NCBI GenBank assembly: GCA_000722615.1
Contig: JOKI01000021.1
Span: 1 to 64,000, forward strand
Reading direction: 5' to 3'
DNA: 64,000 nt
DNA from: Pseudorhizobium pelagicum
GTDB taxonomy: Bacteria; Pseudomonadota; Alphaproteobacteria; Rhizobiales; Rhizobiaceae
Shown here in pieces: positions 8,490-17,958 of the stretch. The stretch's first letter is position 1. Each line of letters starts with the position of its first letter. A program made the translations under genes and the position numbers. Below the pieces are notes generated by a model, which did not search any database, was not told the DNA's origin, and worked only from the letters and a program-made list of their open reading frames with translations.

Positions 8490-9704
8490 ATGCAGAAAAT
8501 CAAGGTCGCCAATCCGGTCGTCGAGCTCGATGGCGATGAAATGACCCGTATCATCTGGCAGTATATCAAGGACAAGTTGATCCACCCCTATCTGGATGTT
8601 GACCTGGAATATTACGACCTCAGCATCGAGCACCGGGACGCGACAGACGACCAGGTCACCGTCGACGCCGCGCATGCGATCCGGAAGCATGGCGTCGGCG
8701 TCAAATGCGCCACGATCACCGCCGACGAGGACCGGGTGGCCGAATTTGGCCTCAAGCAGATGTGGCGCTCCCCGAATGGCACGATCCGCAACATCCTGGG
8801 CGGCGTCATCTTCCGCGAGCCGATCATCTGCAAGAACGTGCCGCGCCTCGTTCCCGGCTGGACCCAGCCGATCGTCGTCGGCCGCCATGCCTTCGGCGAC
8901 CAGTATCGCGCCACCGATTTCCGTTTCCCCGGCAAGGGCAAGCTGACGATCAAGTTCGTCGGCGAGGACGGTGAGGTCATCGAACGCGAAGTGTTCGACG
9001 CCCCCGGCGCCGGCGTCGCCATGGCGATGTACAACCTCGACGATTCGATCCGCGATTTCGCCCGCGCTTCGCTGAACTACGGCCTGATGCGCAAGTGGCC
9101 GGTCTACCTGTCGACCAAGAACACGATCCTGAAGGCCTATGACGGCCGCTTCAAGGACATCTTCGAGGAGGTCTACCAGGCCGAGTTCAAGGCGCAGTTC
9201 GACGAACTGAAGATCACCTATGAACACCGCCTGATCGACGACATGGTCGCATCGGCCCTGAAGTGGTCCGGCGGCTACGTCTGGGCCTGCAAGAACTACG
9301 ACGGCGACGTGCAGTCCGACATCGTGGCGCAGGGCTTCGGCTCGCTCGGCCTGATGACCTCGGTCCTGCTTTCGCCCGACGGTCGCACGGTCGAAGCGGA
9401 AGCCGCGCATGGCACGGTGACGCGTCACTACCGCCAGCACCAGAAGGGCCTCGAGACCTCCACCAACTCGATCGCCTCGATCTTCGCCTGGACGCGCGGC
9501 CTCGCGCACCGCGCCAAGCTCGACGACAATGCCGAGCTTGCCCGCTTTGCCGCAACCCTCGAAGAGGTCTGCGTCGCAACCGTCGAAGCCGGCTTCATGA
9601 CCAAGGACCTGGCGCTCCTGATCGGCCCCGACCAGCCATGGCTGTCGACCACGGCCTTCCTCGACAAGGTGGACGAAAACCTCAAGGCGGCGATGGCTGC
9701 CTGA
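8490..9704 (+). CDS. icd: Isocitrate dehydrogenase, NADP-dependent
   Basis: 404 residues, the length of the homodimeric (eukaryotic-like) NADP isocitrate dehydrogenases common in rhizobia. Landmarks are the substrate-binding [20 protein letters not shown], the metal-binding region around YDGDVQSD, and [12 protein letters not shown] near the C-terminus. It converts isocitrate to 2-oxoglutarate in the TCA cycle and supplies NADPH. The ATG at 8490 follows GGGAGAGAGAC at good spacing; a TTG six codons earlier is less likely. A strong terminator follows at 9727. Confidence 0.97.
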   Translation: MQKIKVANPVVELDGDEMTRIIWQYIKDKLIHPYLDVDLEYYDLSIEHRDATDDQVTVDAAHAIRKHGVGVKCATITADEDRVAEFGLKQMWRSPNGTIRNILGGVIFREPIICKNVPRLVPGWTQPIVVGRHAFGDQYRATDFRFPGKGKLTIKFVGEDGEVIEREVFDAPGAGVAMAMYNLDDSIRDFARASLNYGLMRKWPVYLSTKNTILKAYDGRFKDIFEEVYQAEFKAQFDELKITYEHRLIDDMVASALKWSGGYVWACKNYDGDVQSDIVAQGFGSLGLMTSVLLSPDGRTVEAEAAHGTVTRHYRQHQKGLETSTNSIASIFAWTRGLAHRAKLDDNAELARFAATLEEVCVATVEAGFMTKDLALLIGPDQPWLSTTAFLDKVDENLKAAMAA

Positions 9705-9726
9705 GGCGACGCTTGTTTCTGATCCG

Positions 9727-9758
9727 AGCGGCGGGATGAAAATCCCGCCGCTTTTTTT
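9727..9758 (+). terminator. Rho-independent terminator after icd
   Basis: An 11-bp perfect stem (AGCGGCGGGAT / ATCCCGCCGCT) with a GAAA loop is followed by seven T residues. Confidence 0.95.
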
Positions 9759-9915
9759 GTGCCTGCGGCTTTTGTGCCTGCGACCGGCAGGCGGCCACTT
9801 GGGCCATGTCTCCGGGTGGCGACACGGCACAAAACCCGTGTTCCGGCACGGGGTGCGCGGCTTGCCAAGCTGCGGCATCCCGATCACACTTCGATCTCCA
9901 ACGGAGGAGTTCGCC

Positions 9916-10545
9916 ATGACCGATGACCTGGTTCTTTATACAAACCCGATGTCGCGCGGGCGCATTGCCCGGTGGATGCTGGAAGAGGTGGGCGCCGACT
10001 ACCGGCGGGAGGTGCTTGCCTTCGGCGGCTCCATGAAGGGCGAACACTACCGCCGCATGAACCCGATGGGAAAGGTGCCGGCGCTGACGCACCGCGGCAA
10101 GGTGGTCACCGAATGCGCAGCGATCTGCGCCTATCTGGCAGATGCCTTCCCCGAGGCGGGCCTTGCACCGCCCACTCCCGACCGTGCCGACTATTACCGG
10201 TGGCTGTTCTTTGCGGCCGGGCCGCTGGAGGCGGCCGTCACCAATCGATCGCTCGGCGTCCAGGTGCCGCAGGACAAGCGCGGCATGGTCGGCTACGGCA
10301 GCTACGAGGAGGTGCTGGACACGCTGGAAACGGCGCTGGCAGGCCGCGCGTTCATCGCGACCGACCGCTTCACCGCCGCCGATGTCTACGTTGGCTCCCA
10401 TCTGATGTGGGGCATGCAATTCGGATCGATCGAAAGGCGCCCTGCGTTCGAAAGCTATGTCGCAGGCCTTGCTCCAAGGCCCGCCCATCTTCGCGCCAGT
10501 GCGCTCGATGACGCCGACATGCAACAGATGCAGGCGACCGGCTGA
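9916..10545 (+). CDS. Glutathione S-transferase family protein
   Basis: 209 residues. The N-terminal thioredoxin-like half has MTDDLVLYTNPMSRGRIARW, with Ser at the usual activating position, and the cis-Pro glutathione-binding motif NPMGKVPALTH near residue 50. The all-helical C-terminal domain includes FTAADVYVGSHL. It probably conjugates glutathione or acts as a reductase or isomerase; the substrate is unknown. The ATG at 9916 follows GGAGGAG. It stands alone between icd and the PRC-barrel gene. Confidence 0.9.
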   Translation: MTDDLVLYTNPMSRGRIARWMLEEVGADYRREVLAFGGSMKGEHYRRMNPMGKVPALTHRGKVVTECAAICAYLADAFPEAGLAPPTPDRADYYRWLFFAAGPLEAAVTNRSLGVQVPQDKRGMVGYGSYEEVLDTLETALAGRAFIATDRFTAADVYVGSHLMWGMQFGSIERRPAFESYVAGLAPRPAHLRASALDDADMQQMQATG

Positions 10546-10787
10546 CGGTCTTCTGCATTGCTGCGCATGGGCAAACCTGCTGCCGAGATCCGGGCAGACT
10601 AGCCTCGTTTGGCTAAGTCATTGATGCTGCTGAAGAAGAAGAAGCTGAAGAAGCGGGCAGAAATACGGTTTTTTTTGGAACTTACCCGATCTCACGGACT
10701 TTGATCAGGGTGCGTCTGGCACGATGGCCTTCGGTCAGCGACGAGCCGGCACGCTTCAAAGACAACCAACCTAGAGAGGTAACGTCC

Positions 10788-12089
10788 ATGAAGATGATTT
10801 ACGTCACCGCCCTGATGGCGGGTACCGCACTGATGCCAGCAAGCGCTCTGGCACAGCAGTCGGCGGGAACCAATGCACAGAACAACGCCGCGCAGTCCGG
10901 CCAGACGGCACCCGGCATGAACCGGGTCCAGACACAGATCCAGCAGGCTTTGCAGGCACTTGAAAACAATGACATGCAGGCTGCGCGCCAGGCCGTCCAG
11001 GAAGCTCGACGCAGCCTGAACGAGAACCGCCAGGGCGATGCCATGGCGCAGATCCGCCAGCCGCTGCAGCAGGCCGACCAGGCGCTGGCACAGCAGGATG
11101 AGGCGGGCGCAGAGCGGGCTCTGGTTCTGGTTGAAGAACAGTTCGTGATCCTCGAGCGTGAGGCAGCCAGCGCAGATGTCGTTGTCGAGGAAAGCGAAGC
11201 CGCAATTCGCGTCGACGTGCCGGAACCCGATGTGACGGTGCAGCAGGCCAATCCGCGGGTCGCCGTGCAGCAGAACCAGCCCGAAATCACCGTGCACCAG
11301 CCTGCGCCGATCGTGACCGTGGACATTCCGCAGCCGCGCATCACCATTCGGATGCCGGAGCCTGACGTCAACGTCAGCCAGTCGCAGCCGCAGGTTCAGG
11401 TCGAGCAGGGCCAGCCAGAGGTTCGCGTCAGCGAGAGCGAGCCACAGGTCCGCGTTCAGGATGACGAAGCACAGGCCAATGTTCAGGTCCAGCGTTCCGG
11501 TCAGCCGGTCGTGCGCATCCAGGAGTCCGAGCAGCAGGCGAACGTTCAGTACGAGGCCGAAGAAGCCCAGGTCCGCGTGAACCGCGCCGAAGGCGAACCG
11601 GAGGTTCGTTTTGAAGAGAGCGAGCAGGCTGCCAATCAGCAGCGCCAGGCGGAAGAAGCCGCTGAAACGCGCACTGCAGAGGCTGCCAACGAGGAGGTTG
11701 ATCCGGAAAACACCGCGGCTGTCGATCCGCAGGGTCCCCGCGAAGGCGCCAATATGGCCGTCGGCGTCGACGCCACGCGCGATGTGCCACTGACCGTGGC
11801 AGACATCAAGGACTACGACATCGTCGGAGCCAACGGCAACGACCTCGGTGATATCGAGGACGTCGTGAGCGTCGACAACCGGCTCTACGCGGTCGTCACC
11901 TCCGGTGGCTTCCTCGGCCTCGGCGAGGAACGGGCGGCGGTACCGCTGTCGGCCCTCTATGTGACCGAAGAGGAAACACTGCTCGGTCCCAATGTGACCG
12001 AACAGCAGATCGACGGGCTCGCCAACTTCGACTCGACCCGTTACCCGAACCTTCCCGACGAGCATCCCGTGACGCTCGGCGCACGCTAA
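10788..12089 (+). CDS. Secreted PRC-barrel protein with a long beta-type repeat region
   Basis: 433 residues. A signal peptide (MKMIYVTALMAGTALMPASA-LAQ) is followed by a Gln/Ala-rich helical part to about residue 140. Residues 141-281 form a run of short repeats of the form P-(E/Q)-V-x-V-x-x, for example PEPDVTVQQANPRVAVQQ and SQPQVQVEQGQPEVRVSESE, with strictly alternating small hydrophobics. The C-terminal 100 residues form a PRC-barrel domain (DYDIVGANGNDLGDIEDVVS). The ATG at 10788 is preceded by a weak GAGAGG and fits the signal peptide. The protein is probably periplasmic. The repeat may form a beta-solenoid or a flexible wall-spanning rod. No function is known to me. Confidence 0.8.
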   Translation: MKMIYVTALMAGTALMPASALAQQSAGTNAQNNAAQSGQTAPGMNRVQTQIQQALQALENNDMQAARQAVQEARRSLNENRQGDAMAQIRQPLQQADQALAQQDEAGAERALVLVEEQFVILEREAASADVVVEESEAAIRVDVPEPDVTVQQANPRVAVQQNQPEITVHQPAPIVTVDIPQPRITIRMPEPDVNVSQSQPQVQVEQGQPEVRVSESEPQVRVQDDEAQANVQVQRSGQPVVRIQESEQQANVQYEAEEAQVRVNRAEGEPEVRFEESEQAANQQRQAEEAAETRTAEAANEEVDPENTAAVDPQGPREGANMAVGVDATRDVPLTVADIKDYDIVGANGNDLGDIEDVVSVDNRLYAVVTSGGFLGLGEERAAVPLSALYVTEEETLLGPNVTEQQIDGLANFDSTRYPNLPDEHPVTLGAR

Positions 12090-12111
12090 AAGCGCTTATC
12101 GGTTCCGCAAG

Positions 12112-12139
12112 GCGGCTGGCATTGCCAGCCGCTTTTTTT
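12112..12139 (+). terminator. Rho-independent terminator after the PRC-barrel gene
   Basis: GCGGCTGGC-ATT-GCCAGCCGC followed by seven T residues, 22 bases after the stop codon. Confidence 0.92.
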
Positions 12140-12194
12140 CTGAGCTGCACCCGTCGGGGGCTCCTGACATCCGCTCAAGTCGGACAAGAACGGA

Positions 12195-12223
12195 AAAGGC
12201 CGGGCTGAAACAGCCCGGCCTTT
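12195..12223 (-). terminator. Terminator for tig
   Basis: A 13-bp stem (AAAGGCCGGGCTG / CAGCCCGGCCTTT) with a 3-base loop lies 20 bases after the tig stop on the minus strand. With Ts on both sides it can also back up the plus-strand terminator at 12112. Confidence 0.85.
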
Positions 12224-12243
12224 CGCATGAGATCCGATAGATC

Positions 12244-13734
12244 TTATTCGGCGCTGTCGTCGGCAGCCTTCTTCTTCGAAGCGGCCTTCTTCTTCGGAGC
12301 CGCAGCTTCCTCGGCACCTTCGTCTGCAGCCTCGTCCTTGGCAGCAGCCTTCTTCTTTGGAGCAGCCTTCTTCTTGGCAGGCTTTTCAGCCGTGTCGTCT
12401 TCGTCTTCCGCCAGCAGTTCTTCCTTCGTGACCGTCTTGTCGGTCACGTCGACGTCTGCGAGCAGCTTGTCGACGACCTTCTCTTCGAAGATCGGCGCGC
12501 GCAGCGACGCGGATGCGCCGGGGGTGTTGCGGAAGTAATCGAGGATTTCCTTCTGCTGGCCCGGGAACTGCTGCAGCTGGGCAAAGAGTGCACGCTGCAT
12601 CTCGTCTTCGGTGACTTCAACGCCAGCCTTCTCGCCGATCTCGGAGAGAACGAGGCCGAGACGGACGCGACGCTCGGCAAGCTTGCGGTACTCGACGCGC
12701 GCTTCTTCCTCGGTCGTGTCTTCGTCTTCGAAGGTCTTGCCCGACTGGGCGAGATCCGTGTTGATCTGGCGCCAGATGTTCTCGAACTCGGCGTCGACGA
12801 GGCCCTGCGGCGCGTCGAACTGGTACATCTCGTCGAGCTGGTCGAGGATCTGACGCTTGACCTTCTGGCGGGTGACGTTGCCGTACTGGCCTTCGATCTG
12901 GCCGCGAACGATTTCCTTCAGCTTGTCGAGCGACTCGATGCCGAGCTTGGAGGCGAGCTCGTCGTTCAGCTCGAGTTCGGCCGCAGCAGCCACGTCCTTG
13001 ACGGTGACGTCGAAGGTGGCTTCCTTGCCTGCCAGGTTCGCAGCCGGATAGTCGGCCGGGAAGTTGACGGTGATGGTCTTCTCGTCGCCGGCCTTGACGC
13101 CGACCAGCTGGTCTTCGAAGCCGGGGATGAAGCGGCCGGAGCCGAGAACCAGCTCTGCATCTTCAGCCGTGCCGCCGTCGAAGGCTTCGCCATCGACCTT
13201 GCCGAGGTAGTTCATGGTGACGCGGTCGCCGTCGGCGGCCTTGCCCTTCTTGGTCTCGTAGGTACGGGCGCTCTCGGCGATCTTGAGGATCTGCTCGTTG
13301 ACCTCGTCATCGGAGACCTCGACAACCTCACGAACGACCTTGATGCCGTCGGTGGACTTCAGCTCGATGGCGGGAATGATCTCGTAGGCGAGCGTGAATT
13401 CGAAGTCGGCCTGGGCAGCGAGGATCTTCTCGGCTTCGGCTTCGTCCTCGGTCATGGTGATCGCCGGCTGGGTCGCCGACTTCTCTCCGCGCTCGGAGAG
13501 GATCTTGGACGGACGGTCGCGGACGATCTCGTTGACGAGTTCGGCCATGATCGACTTGCCGTACATCTTCTTCAGATGCGAGACTGGCACTTTGCCCGGA
13601 CGGAAGCCGTTGATGCGGACCTTGTCCTTGGCATCGGCCAGACGCTCATTCATCTGAGCTTCCATGTCCTTGGCCGGGATGACGACCTTGATTTCGCGCT
13701 TCAGCCCTTCAGCGAGCGTTTCGGTAACCTGCAT
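12244..13734 (-). CDS. tig: Trigger factor (ribosome-associated chaperone and prolyl isomerase)
   Basis: 496 residues. The N-terminal ribosome-binding domain carries the tail-anchoring motif NGFRPGKVP near residue 45. The FKBP-type isomerase domain follows ([20 protein letters not shown] near 150-170), then the helical substrate-cradling domain. It binds nascent chains at the ribosome exit. The ATG at 13734 is taken because GAAGG lies 7 bases upstream; a TTG two codons earlier also exists. The last 45 or so residues are an Ala/Lys/Glu-rich tail with repeated PKKKAA blocks, beyond the usual end of the chaperone domain. Confidence 0.97.
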   Translation of the reverse strand: MQVTETLAEGLKREIKVVIPAKDMEAQMNERLADAKDKVRINGFRPGKVPVSHLKKMYGKSIMAELVNEIVRDRPSKILSERGEKSATQPAITMTEDEAEAEKILAAQADFEFTLAYEIIPAIELKSTDGIKVVREVVEVSDDEVNEQILKIAESARTYETKKGKAADGDRVTMNYLGKVDGEAFDGGTAEDAELVLGSGRFIPGFEDQLVGVKAGDEKTITVNFPADYPAANLAGKEATFDVTVKDVAAAAELELNDELASKLGIESLDKLKEIVRGQIEGQYGNVTRQKVKRQILDQLDEMYQFDAPQGLVDAEFENIWRQINTDLAQSGKTFEDEDTTEEEARVEYRKLAERRVRLGLVLSEIGEKAGVEVTEDEMQRALFAQLQQFPGQQKEILDYFRNTPGASASLRAPIFEEKVVDKLLADVDVTDKTVTKEELLAEDEDDTAEKPAKKKAAPKKKAAAKDEAADEGAEEAAAPKKKAASKKKAADDSAE

Positions 13735-13877
13735 TTTCAAACCTTCATATCGTGGCGGCGGTGCTCAGACAGCCGTTGGTTTCAATGAGCACGACGCCGG
13801 AACCTGAGTGACCGGCCGCGACTTCTGGAACGCTGATCTCTAGCCGTAGATGGCTCCCGATCCTGCCCCGGCGGCTC

Positions 13878-13962
<85 letters not shown>

Positions 13963-14189
13963 GCTCCAGCCGCGCAAAAATCCCCGCAAAGGGGCTTTCG
14001 GAGCGCGCGTCTCTATATCACCCGTTTTTTCCAGCGCAAAGGGAAAATGACGGGTTTGCGACGTGCGGCCGGGCGCCTGCCCCAACTCGACCGCCACGCC
14101 GACCTTAAGCCTCCATTAACCATCCTTCAATAAGATATATCTAATTCAGCTGCACTGGAACTTCGTCATCCGTCTGCGGTTCGAAGGAA

Positions 14190-14313
14190 AATCCGAGATC
14201 GGTCCTCTGCTCCTCCCGCATCAGGACCGGCATGAGCCGGCGTCCTCCTCCTTCTTGCGCCGGTGAGCATAACAGCGCCTGCCGATCCCCTCCCGGCAGG
14301 CGCTGTCTTTTTG
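14190..14313 (+). ncRNA. Probable trans-acting sRNA with three anti-Shine-Dalgarno hairpin loops (alpha-r14/NfeR1-like)
   Basis: Three hairpins in a row are visible. First, CGGTCCT / AGGACCG (14200-14229) has loop CTGCTCCTCCCGCATC. Second, CCGGCG / CGCCGG (14237-14263) has loop TCCTCCTCCTTCTTG. Third, a 13-bp stem (14272-14306) has loop ATCCCCTCC and is followed by CTTTTTG, a terminator. Every loop exposes CCUCC, complementary to ribosome binding sites. This layout matches what I know of rhizobial alpha-r14 sRNAs. No open frame with a ribosome site lies in the stretch. The 5' end is a guess. Confidence 0.65.
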
Positions 14314-14500
14314 TCCGACGTCGGGCCAAAGGCGCAAAGATTAAGCAATCCTTTAGATCTGCCCCTGGCGCGATGCACTGGCTGCATAGGTGGCATACTG
14401 GTTTGGCGCTGTTATCTTTTTGCAGCGCAGCATATATTCAGGTCATCAGATTTGAGCCGGTCCCAAGGGTCCGGTAGCCGCAAACCAAAGGGGCATGACC

Positions 14501-14647
14501 ATGAACATCGCACACAAGTTCAACAACTGGCGCAAGTACCGCGAAACCATCACCGAACTGCATCGCATGAGCGATCGCGAACTTCACGACCTCGGCATCG
14601 GCCGCAGCGACATCCGTCGCGTCGCCCGGACCGCTGTCGGCTTCTGA
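14501..14647 (+). CDS. DUF1127 small protein
   Basis: 48 residues, Arg-rich and helical, beginning MNIAHKFNNWRKYRETITEL and ending with the DUF1127 core LHDLGIGRSDIRRVAR. Such mini-proteins are abundant in Hyphomicrobiales and have been linked to RNA turnover, phosphate and carbon metabolism and stress. The ATG at 14501 is preferred over one two codons earlier because AAAGGGG then sits at proper spacing. A terminator follows at once. It is followed 226 bases later by a second DUF1127 gene with a similar upstream region. Confidence 0.9.
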   Translation: MNIAHKFNNWRKYRETITELHRMSDRELHDLGIGRSDIRRVARTAVGF

Positions 14648-14670
14648 TCGCCGGTGATCGAATTCAAAAA

Positions 14671-14695
14671 AGCGCTCCTTCGGGGGCGCTTTTTT
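14671..14695 (+). terminator. Terminator after first DUF1127 gene
   Basis: AGCGCTCC-TTCG-GGGGCGCT followed by T6, with a stable UUCG tetraloop and an A-run before the stem. Confidence 0.93.
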
Positions 14696-14872
14696 ATTGC
14701 CTACTGCAGGCCCGCAGACTGGCGGTTTTTACGGCATCGCCTGCTTCTTCATCAACTCACTGCACATTTGCATGGCAGTCGCATGTTTTTTGCACTGCAC
14801 ATTGTTATTATTCACGCGTATAAGTTCCTCATCGCCGGGCCGCAGCCTGGTTGAAACCCTGAGGACAACACG

Positions 14873-15016
14873 ATGAACCCGCTTCGCCTTGCCAAGAACT
14901 GGCTCAGCTATCGCCGCACGGTCAACGAGCTCGGTGGTCTTTCCACCCAGGCTCTCAACGACATCGGCCTGACACGCTACGACATCCGCAACGTCGCTTC
15001 GCGCTCCTTCCGTTAA
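14873..15016 (+). CDS. DUF1127 small protein, second copy
   Basis: 47 residues, beginning MNPLRLAKNWLSYRRTVNEL and ending with the DUF1127 core LNDIGLTRYDIRNVASRSFR. It is shorter in basic residues than its neighbour but has the same architecture, so the two are diverged paralogues, not a recent duplication. GAGG lies 9 bases before the ATG. It has its own terminator and a TGCA-rich upstream stretch resembling that of the first copy. Small Arg-rich proteins of this type are often regulated together with sRNAs by LysR-type factors in rhizobia and Brucella. Confidence 0.9.
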   Translation: MNPLRLAKNWLSYRRTVNELGGLSTQALNDIGLTRYDIRNVASRSFR

Positions 15017-15063
15017 TCGGTCCCTCCGGGCCCGACAACGATCGATGCGCGACGCCGCTCATG

Positions 15064-15086
15064 GGCACCCGCTAGGGTGCCTTTTT
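15064..15086 (+). terminator. Terminator after second DUF1127 gene
   Basis: GGCACCC-GCTA-GGGTGCC followed by T5. Confidence 0.9.
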
Positions 15087-15154
15087 GATTCTGCGGCCTG
15101 ACGGAAAACGCCTTTTTGATTCCGGTCCACGGGAAGGCATGTTAAGAGCGCCCC

Positions 15155-16621
15155 ATGACCGAAAGACAATTTTCCCCCATCCACATCATCGGCGGCGGGC
15201 TCGCCGGTTCCGAGGCTGCCTGGCAGGTCGCGCAGGCCGGCGTCCCGGTGATCCTACACGAGATGCGCGGCGTGCGCGGTACCGATGCCCACAAGACCGA
15301 CGGCCTGGCCGAGCTCGTCTGCTCCAATTCCTTCCGCTCCGATGATGCGACGTCGAACGCCGTCGGCGTGATCCATGCGGAAATGCGCCTTGCCGGCTCG
15401 CTGATCATGGCCTGTGCCGATCGCTGCCAGGTGCCTGCCGGTGGCGCGCTTGCCGTCGACCGCGACGGATTTTCCGATGCGGTGACGGCCGAAATTGCAG
15501 CCCACCCGCTGATCACGGTCGTCCGGGAAGAGATCACCGGGCTGCCGCCCAAGGAATGGGACCTGGCGGTGATCGCCACGGGGCCCCTCACCTCGCCCTC
15601 GCTGGCCGCTGCCATCCAGTCAGAAACCGGCGAGGATTCGCTGGCCTTCTTCGACGCCATCGCGCCGATCGTCTACCGCGAAACCGTCAACATGGACATC
15701 TGCTGGTACCAGTCGCGCTACGACAAGGTCGGACCGGGCGGCACCGGCAAGGACTATATCAACTGCCCGATGGACGAGGCGCAGTACAATGCCTTCGTCG
15801 ACGCGCTCGTCGCCGGTGACACCGTCGGCTTCAAGGAGTGGGAGGGCACCCCCTATTTCGACGGGTGCCTGCCGATCGAGGTGATGGCGGAACGTGGACG
15901 AGAAACCTTGCGCCACGGCCCGATGAAGCCGATGGGCCTCACCAATGCGCATAATCCCACCGTCAAGGCCTATGCGGTCGTGCAACTGCGCCAGGACAAT
16001 GCGCTCGGCACGCTCTACAATATGGTCGGGTTCCAGACGAAGCTGAAGTACGGGTCGCAGGCGGAGATCTTCCGGATGATCCCGGGGCTCGAAAATGCCG
16101 AATTCGCCCGGCTCGGCGGCCTGCACCGCAATACCTACATCAACTCGCCGCTCGTGCTCGACAAGACACTGACGCTGAAGAGCCGGCCCGGACTGCGCTT
16201 TGCGGGTCAGGTGACCGGCTGCGAAGGCTATGTGGAAAGTGCGGCCATCGGCCTGATGGCCGGGCGCTTCGCCGCGGCGGAGCGGAAGGGCGAGGCCATC
16301 GTGCCGCCGCCCGTGACCACGGCCTTCGGGTCGCTGCTCGGCCACATCACCGGCGGGCATCTGGTCTCGAACGACGAGCCGGGCAAGCGTTCGTTCCAGC
16401 CGATGAACATCAACTTCGGGCTGTTTCCGGACCTCGAGCCGGGGTCGATCGTCAAGCCGGAAGGCGTCCACCGTTTTCGCGGCAAGGACAAGACGATCAT
16501 GAAGAAGCAGTTGATGGCCGCCCGCGCCCTTTCAGACTGCGCCTCATGGCTCGGCCCGGACGATGGCTCGGCTCAGGCGAGCGGTTCGGCCGCCTCTTCC
16601 TTGTCGGCGGTCGCCAGGTAG
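15155..16621 (+). CDS. trmFO: Methylenetetrahydrofolate-tRNA (uracil-5-)-methyltransferase TrmFO
   Basis: 488 residues. The N-terminal dinucleotide-binding motif [15 protein letters not shown] (residues 9-23) holds [14 protein letters not shown] (Cys56) is the conserved family Cys motif, and [20 protein letters not shown] near residue 355 closes the FAD site. It makes 5-methyluridine at position 54 of tRNA using methylenetetrahydrofolate, the folate route used by many alphaproteobacteria. Its last 49 bases overlap the 3' end of the convergent membrane-protein gene; both frames look genuine, and this is the less usual feature here. Confidence 0.96.
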   Translation: MTERQFSPIHIIGGGLAGSEAAWQVAQAGVPVILHEMRGVRGTDAHKTDGLAELVCSNSFRSDDATSNAVGVIHAEMRLAGSLIMACADRCQVPAGGALAVDRDGFSDAVTAEIAAHPLITVVREEITGLPPKEWDLAVIATGPLTSPSLAAAIQSETGEDSLAFFDAIAPIVYRETVNMDICWYQSRYDKVGPGGTGKDYINCPMDEAQYNAFVDALVAGDTVGFKEWEGTPYFDGCLPIEVMAERGRETLRHGPMKPMGLTNAHNPTVKAYAVVQLRQDNALGTLYNMVGFQTKLKYGSQAEIFRMIPGLENAEFARLGGLHRNTYINSPLVLDKTLTLKSRPGLRFAGQVTGCEGYVESAAIGLMAGRFAAAERKGEAIVPPPVTTAFGSLLGHITGGHLVSNDEPGKRSFQPMNINFGLFPDLEPGSIVKPEGVHRFRGKDKTIMKKQLMAARALSDCASWLGPDDGSAQASGSAASSLSAVAR

Positions 16622-17031
16622 TTTCCCAGCAGCCAGAGCGAGACTTCGGCGGCATCCGCTTCCGTCCTGAAGACGAAGTCGCCGTTGTTGCTCGGCGCGT
16701 CCATGAATTCCGCGGAAAACCCCTTCGGATTGTCGAGGGGTGCCACCCGGACCCGTCCCGGCTTGATCAGGTGGCAGGTGTAATGCCGGCTGTGGCTGCG
16801 CATGATTCCGGTCTTGTCGTCGTGCAGGCGCAGGAAGACCGCTCCGCCGTCGACTGTCGAATGCAGCTCGCGGATCGCCTCATTGGGAAAGGCCCTGCCG
16901 AAATGCATGATGGCAAAGCCAAGGTCCATTTCCCCGTCACCATCGGAATTTCGCTTCGCCATCCGGGTCACGTAATAAGCGAGGAGGACGAGCATCACGA
17001 GGATGATGGACCAGACGATGATAGGCTGCAC
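16573..17031 (-). CDS. Conserved hypothetical membrane-anchored protein
   Basis: 152 residues: an N-terminal transmembrane helix ([20 protein letters not shown]), a short basic turn, then a soluble domain with no motif I recognise ([20 protein letters not shown] and [12 protein letters not shown]). The orientation suggests a cytoplasmic or periplasmic domain tethered to the inner membrane. It overlaps the convergent trmFO by 49 bases. I take it as real because the helix, the charge pattern and the high-GC third positions are those of a coding gene; the function is unknown. Confidence 0.75.
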   Translation of the reverse strand: MQPIIVWSIILVMLVLLAYYVTRMAKRNSDGDGEMDLGFAIMHFGRAFPNEAIRELHSTVDGGAVFLRLHDDKTGIMRSHSRHYTCHLIKPGRVRVAPLDNPKGFSAEFMDAPSNNGDFVFRTEADAAEVSLWLLGNYLATADKEEAAEPLA

Positions 17032-17103
17032 GCCGTTCTCCTTGGCGGGTTGTAAGCTTATCCAGACTAAGCCCGCAGCCTTGCGCGAACTTGGGGCGCG
17101 ATG

Positions 17104-17958
17104 TCAGAAGCGCTGCAACAGTTGCGCCCTCATCAAGCGGATCTGGCGTCGCCATTGCGGTGGCTGGAGCTGGCCTTCCAGCATAGCAGCCTTTTCCCGC
17201 AGCGCACGCCGGAGCACCGCCTCGGCGAGCGAGACCGGCAGGAACGCCGGAAACACCGCCCGGGGCACAGGCCCCGCCCGTCTCGCCTTTGCAAGATGCT
17301 CCAAACCGAGACCGGCGAAGGCTTCAACGGCGGCAGACACCCGGGCGGTATCGTCTCCGGCGAGGAAAGCGTCGCGATCGAGGCCGGTGGCGGTCAGAAT
17401 GTCGAGCGGCAGGTAGAGCTGGCCGCGCCGACGGTGCAGCGGCATCAGCAGCAGCAGACCGGCCACCGCCTGTGCGACGCCGGCATGTCCCGCGGCTTCA
17501 GCCGAACGGGCCGCGTCTTCCGGGGACAGGACAAGGCTTGCGAGCTGGATCAGCGCCGATGCGGTTTCCCCGGCATAGCCCTCCAGATCGTTCCGGTCGG
17601 CCAGGGGATCGTCGTAGAGATCGCCGATCCGGGCGTCGATCATTGCCGTCAGCGTCTCGCGCGGCAGGCGATAGCTCTCGACTGCCGACAGGAGTGCGAC
17701 GGCCACCGGATTGCCGCCGGCATCACCCCGAGCGCCCCCTTCCAGGAGATCACGCCACCACTGCAGCCGGATCTCGCCCGGGAGCGGCTCGCGCACCACG
17801 TCGCGGACCCGCGCGATCTCGGCATTGAAAGCGTAGAGCGCCGCCAGTGCCGGGCGCTTTTCCACTGGCGACAGGAGGCACGCCAGGTAGCGATCCCGAT
17901 CGGTGTCCCGCAGCGTCGCGAGAACGGCGTCGCCGACGTCGACCACCGGCGGCGTCAT
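17104..17958 (-). CDS. Phytoene/squalene synthase-family protein (NDUFAF6-like)
   Basis: 284 residues with the all-helical trans-isoprenyl synthase pattern: LYAFNAEIARVRDVVREP in place of the first Asp-rich motif and ARIGDLYDDPLADRNDLEGY around the second. The first motif lacks the DxxxD spacing needed for prenyl diphosphate catalysis, as in the mitochondrial complex I assembly factor NDUFAF6. No carotenoid genes are nearby. The start ATG overlaps the stop of the upstream Mth938-domain gene (ATGA), so both are made together. I favour a role in respiratory complex assembly over carotenoid synthesis; this is inference. Confidence 0.8.
   Translation of the reverse strand: MTPPVVDVGDAVLATLRDTDRDRYLACLLSPVEKRPALAALYAFNAEIARVRDVVREPLPGEIRLQWWRDLLEGGARGDAGGNPVAVALLSAVESYRLPRETLTAMIDARIGDLYDDPLADRNDLEGYAGETASALIQLASLVLSPEDAARSAEAAGHAGVAQAVAGLLLLMPLHRRRGQLYLPLDILTATGLDRDAFLAGDDTARVSAAVEAFAGLGLEHLAKARRAGPVPRAVFPAFLPVSLAEAVLRRALREKAAMLEGQLQPPQWRRQIRLMRAQLLQRF

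Noticed and set aside
8469..9917. 482-residue frame antisense to icd
   Set aside because: Shadow; icd is certain on the plus strand.
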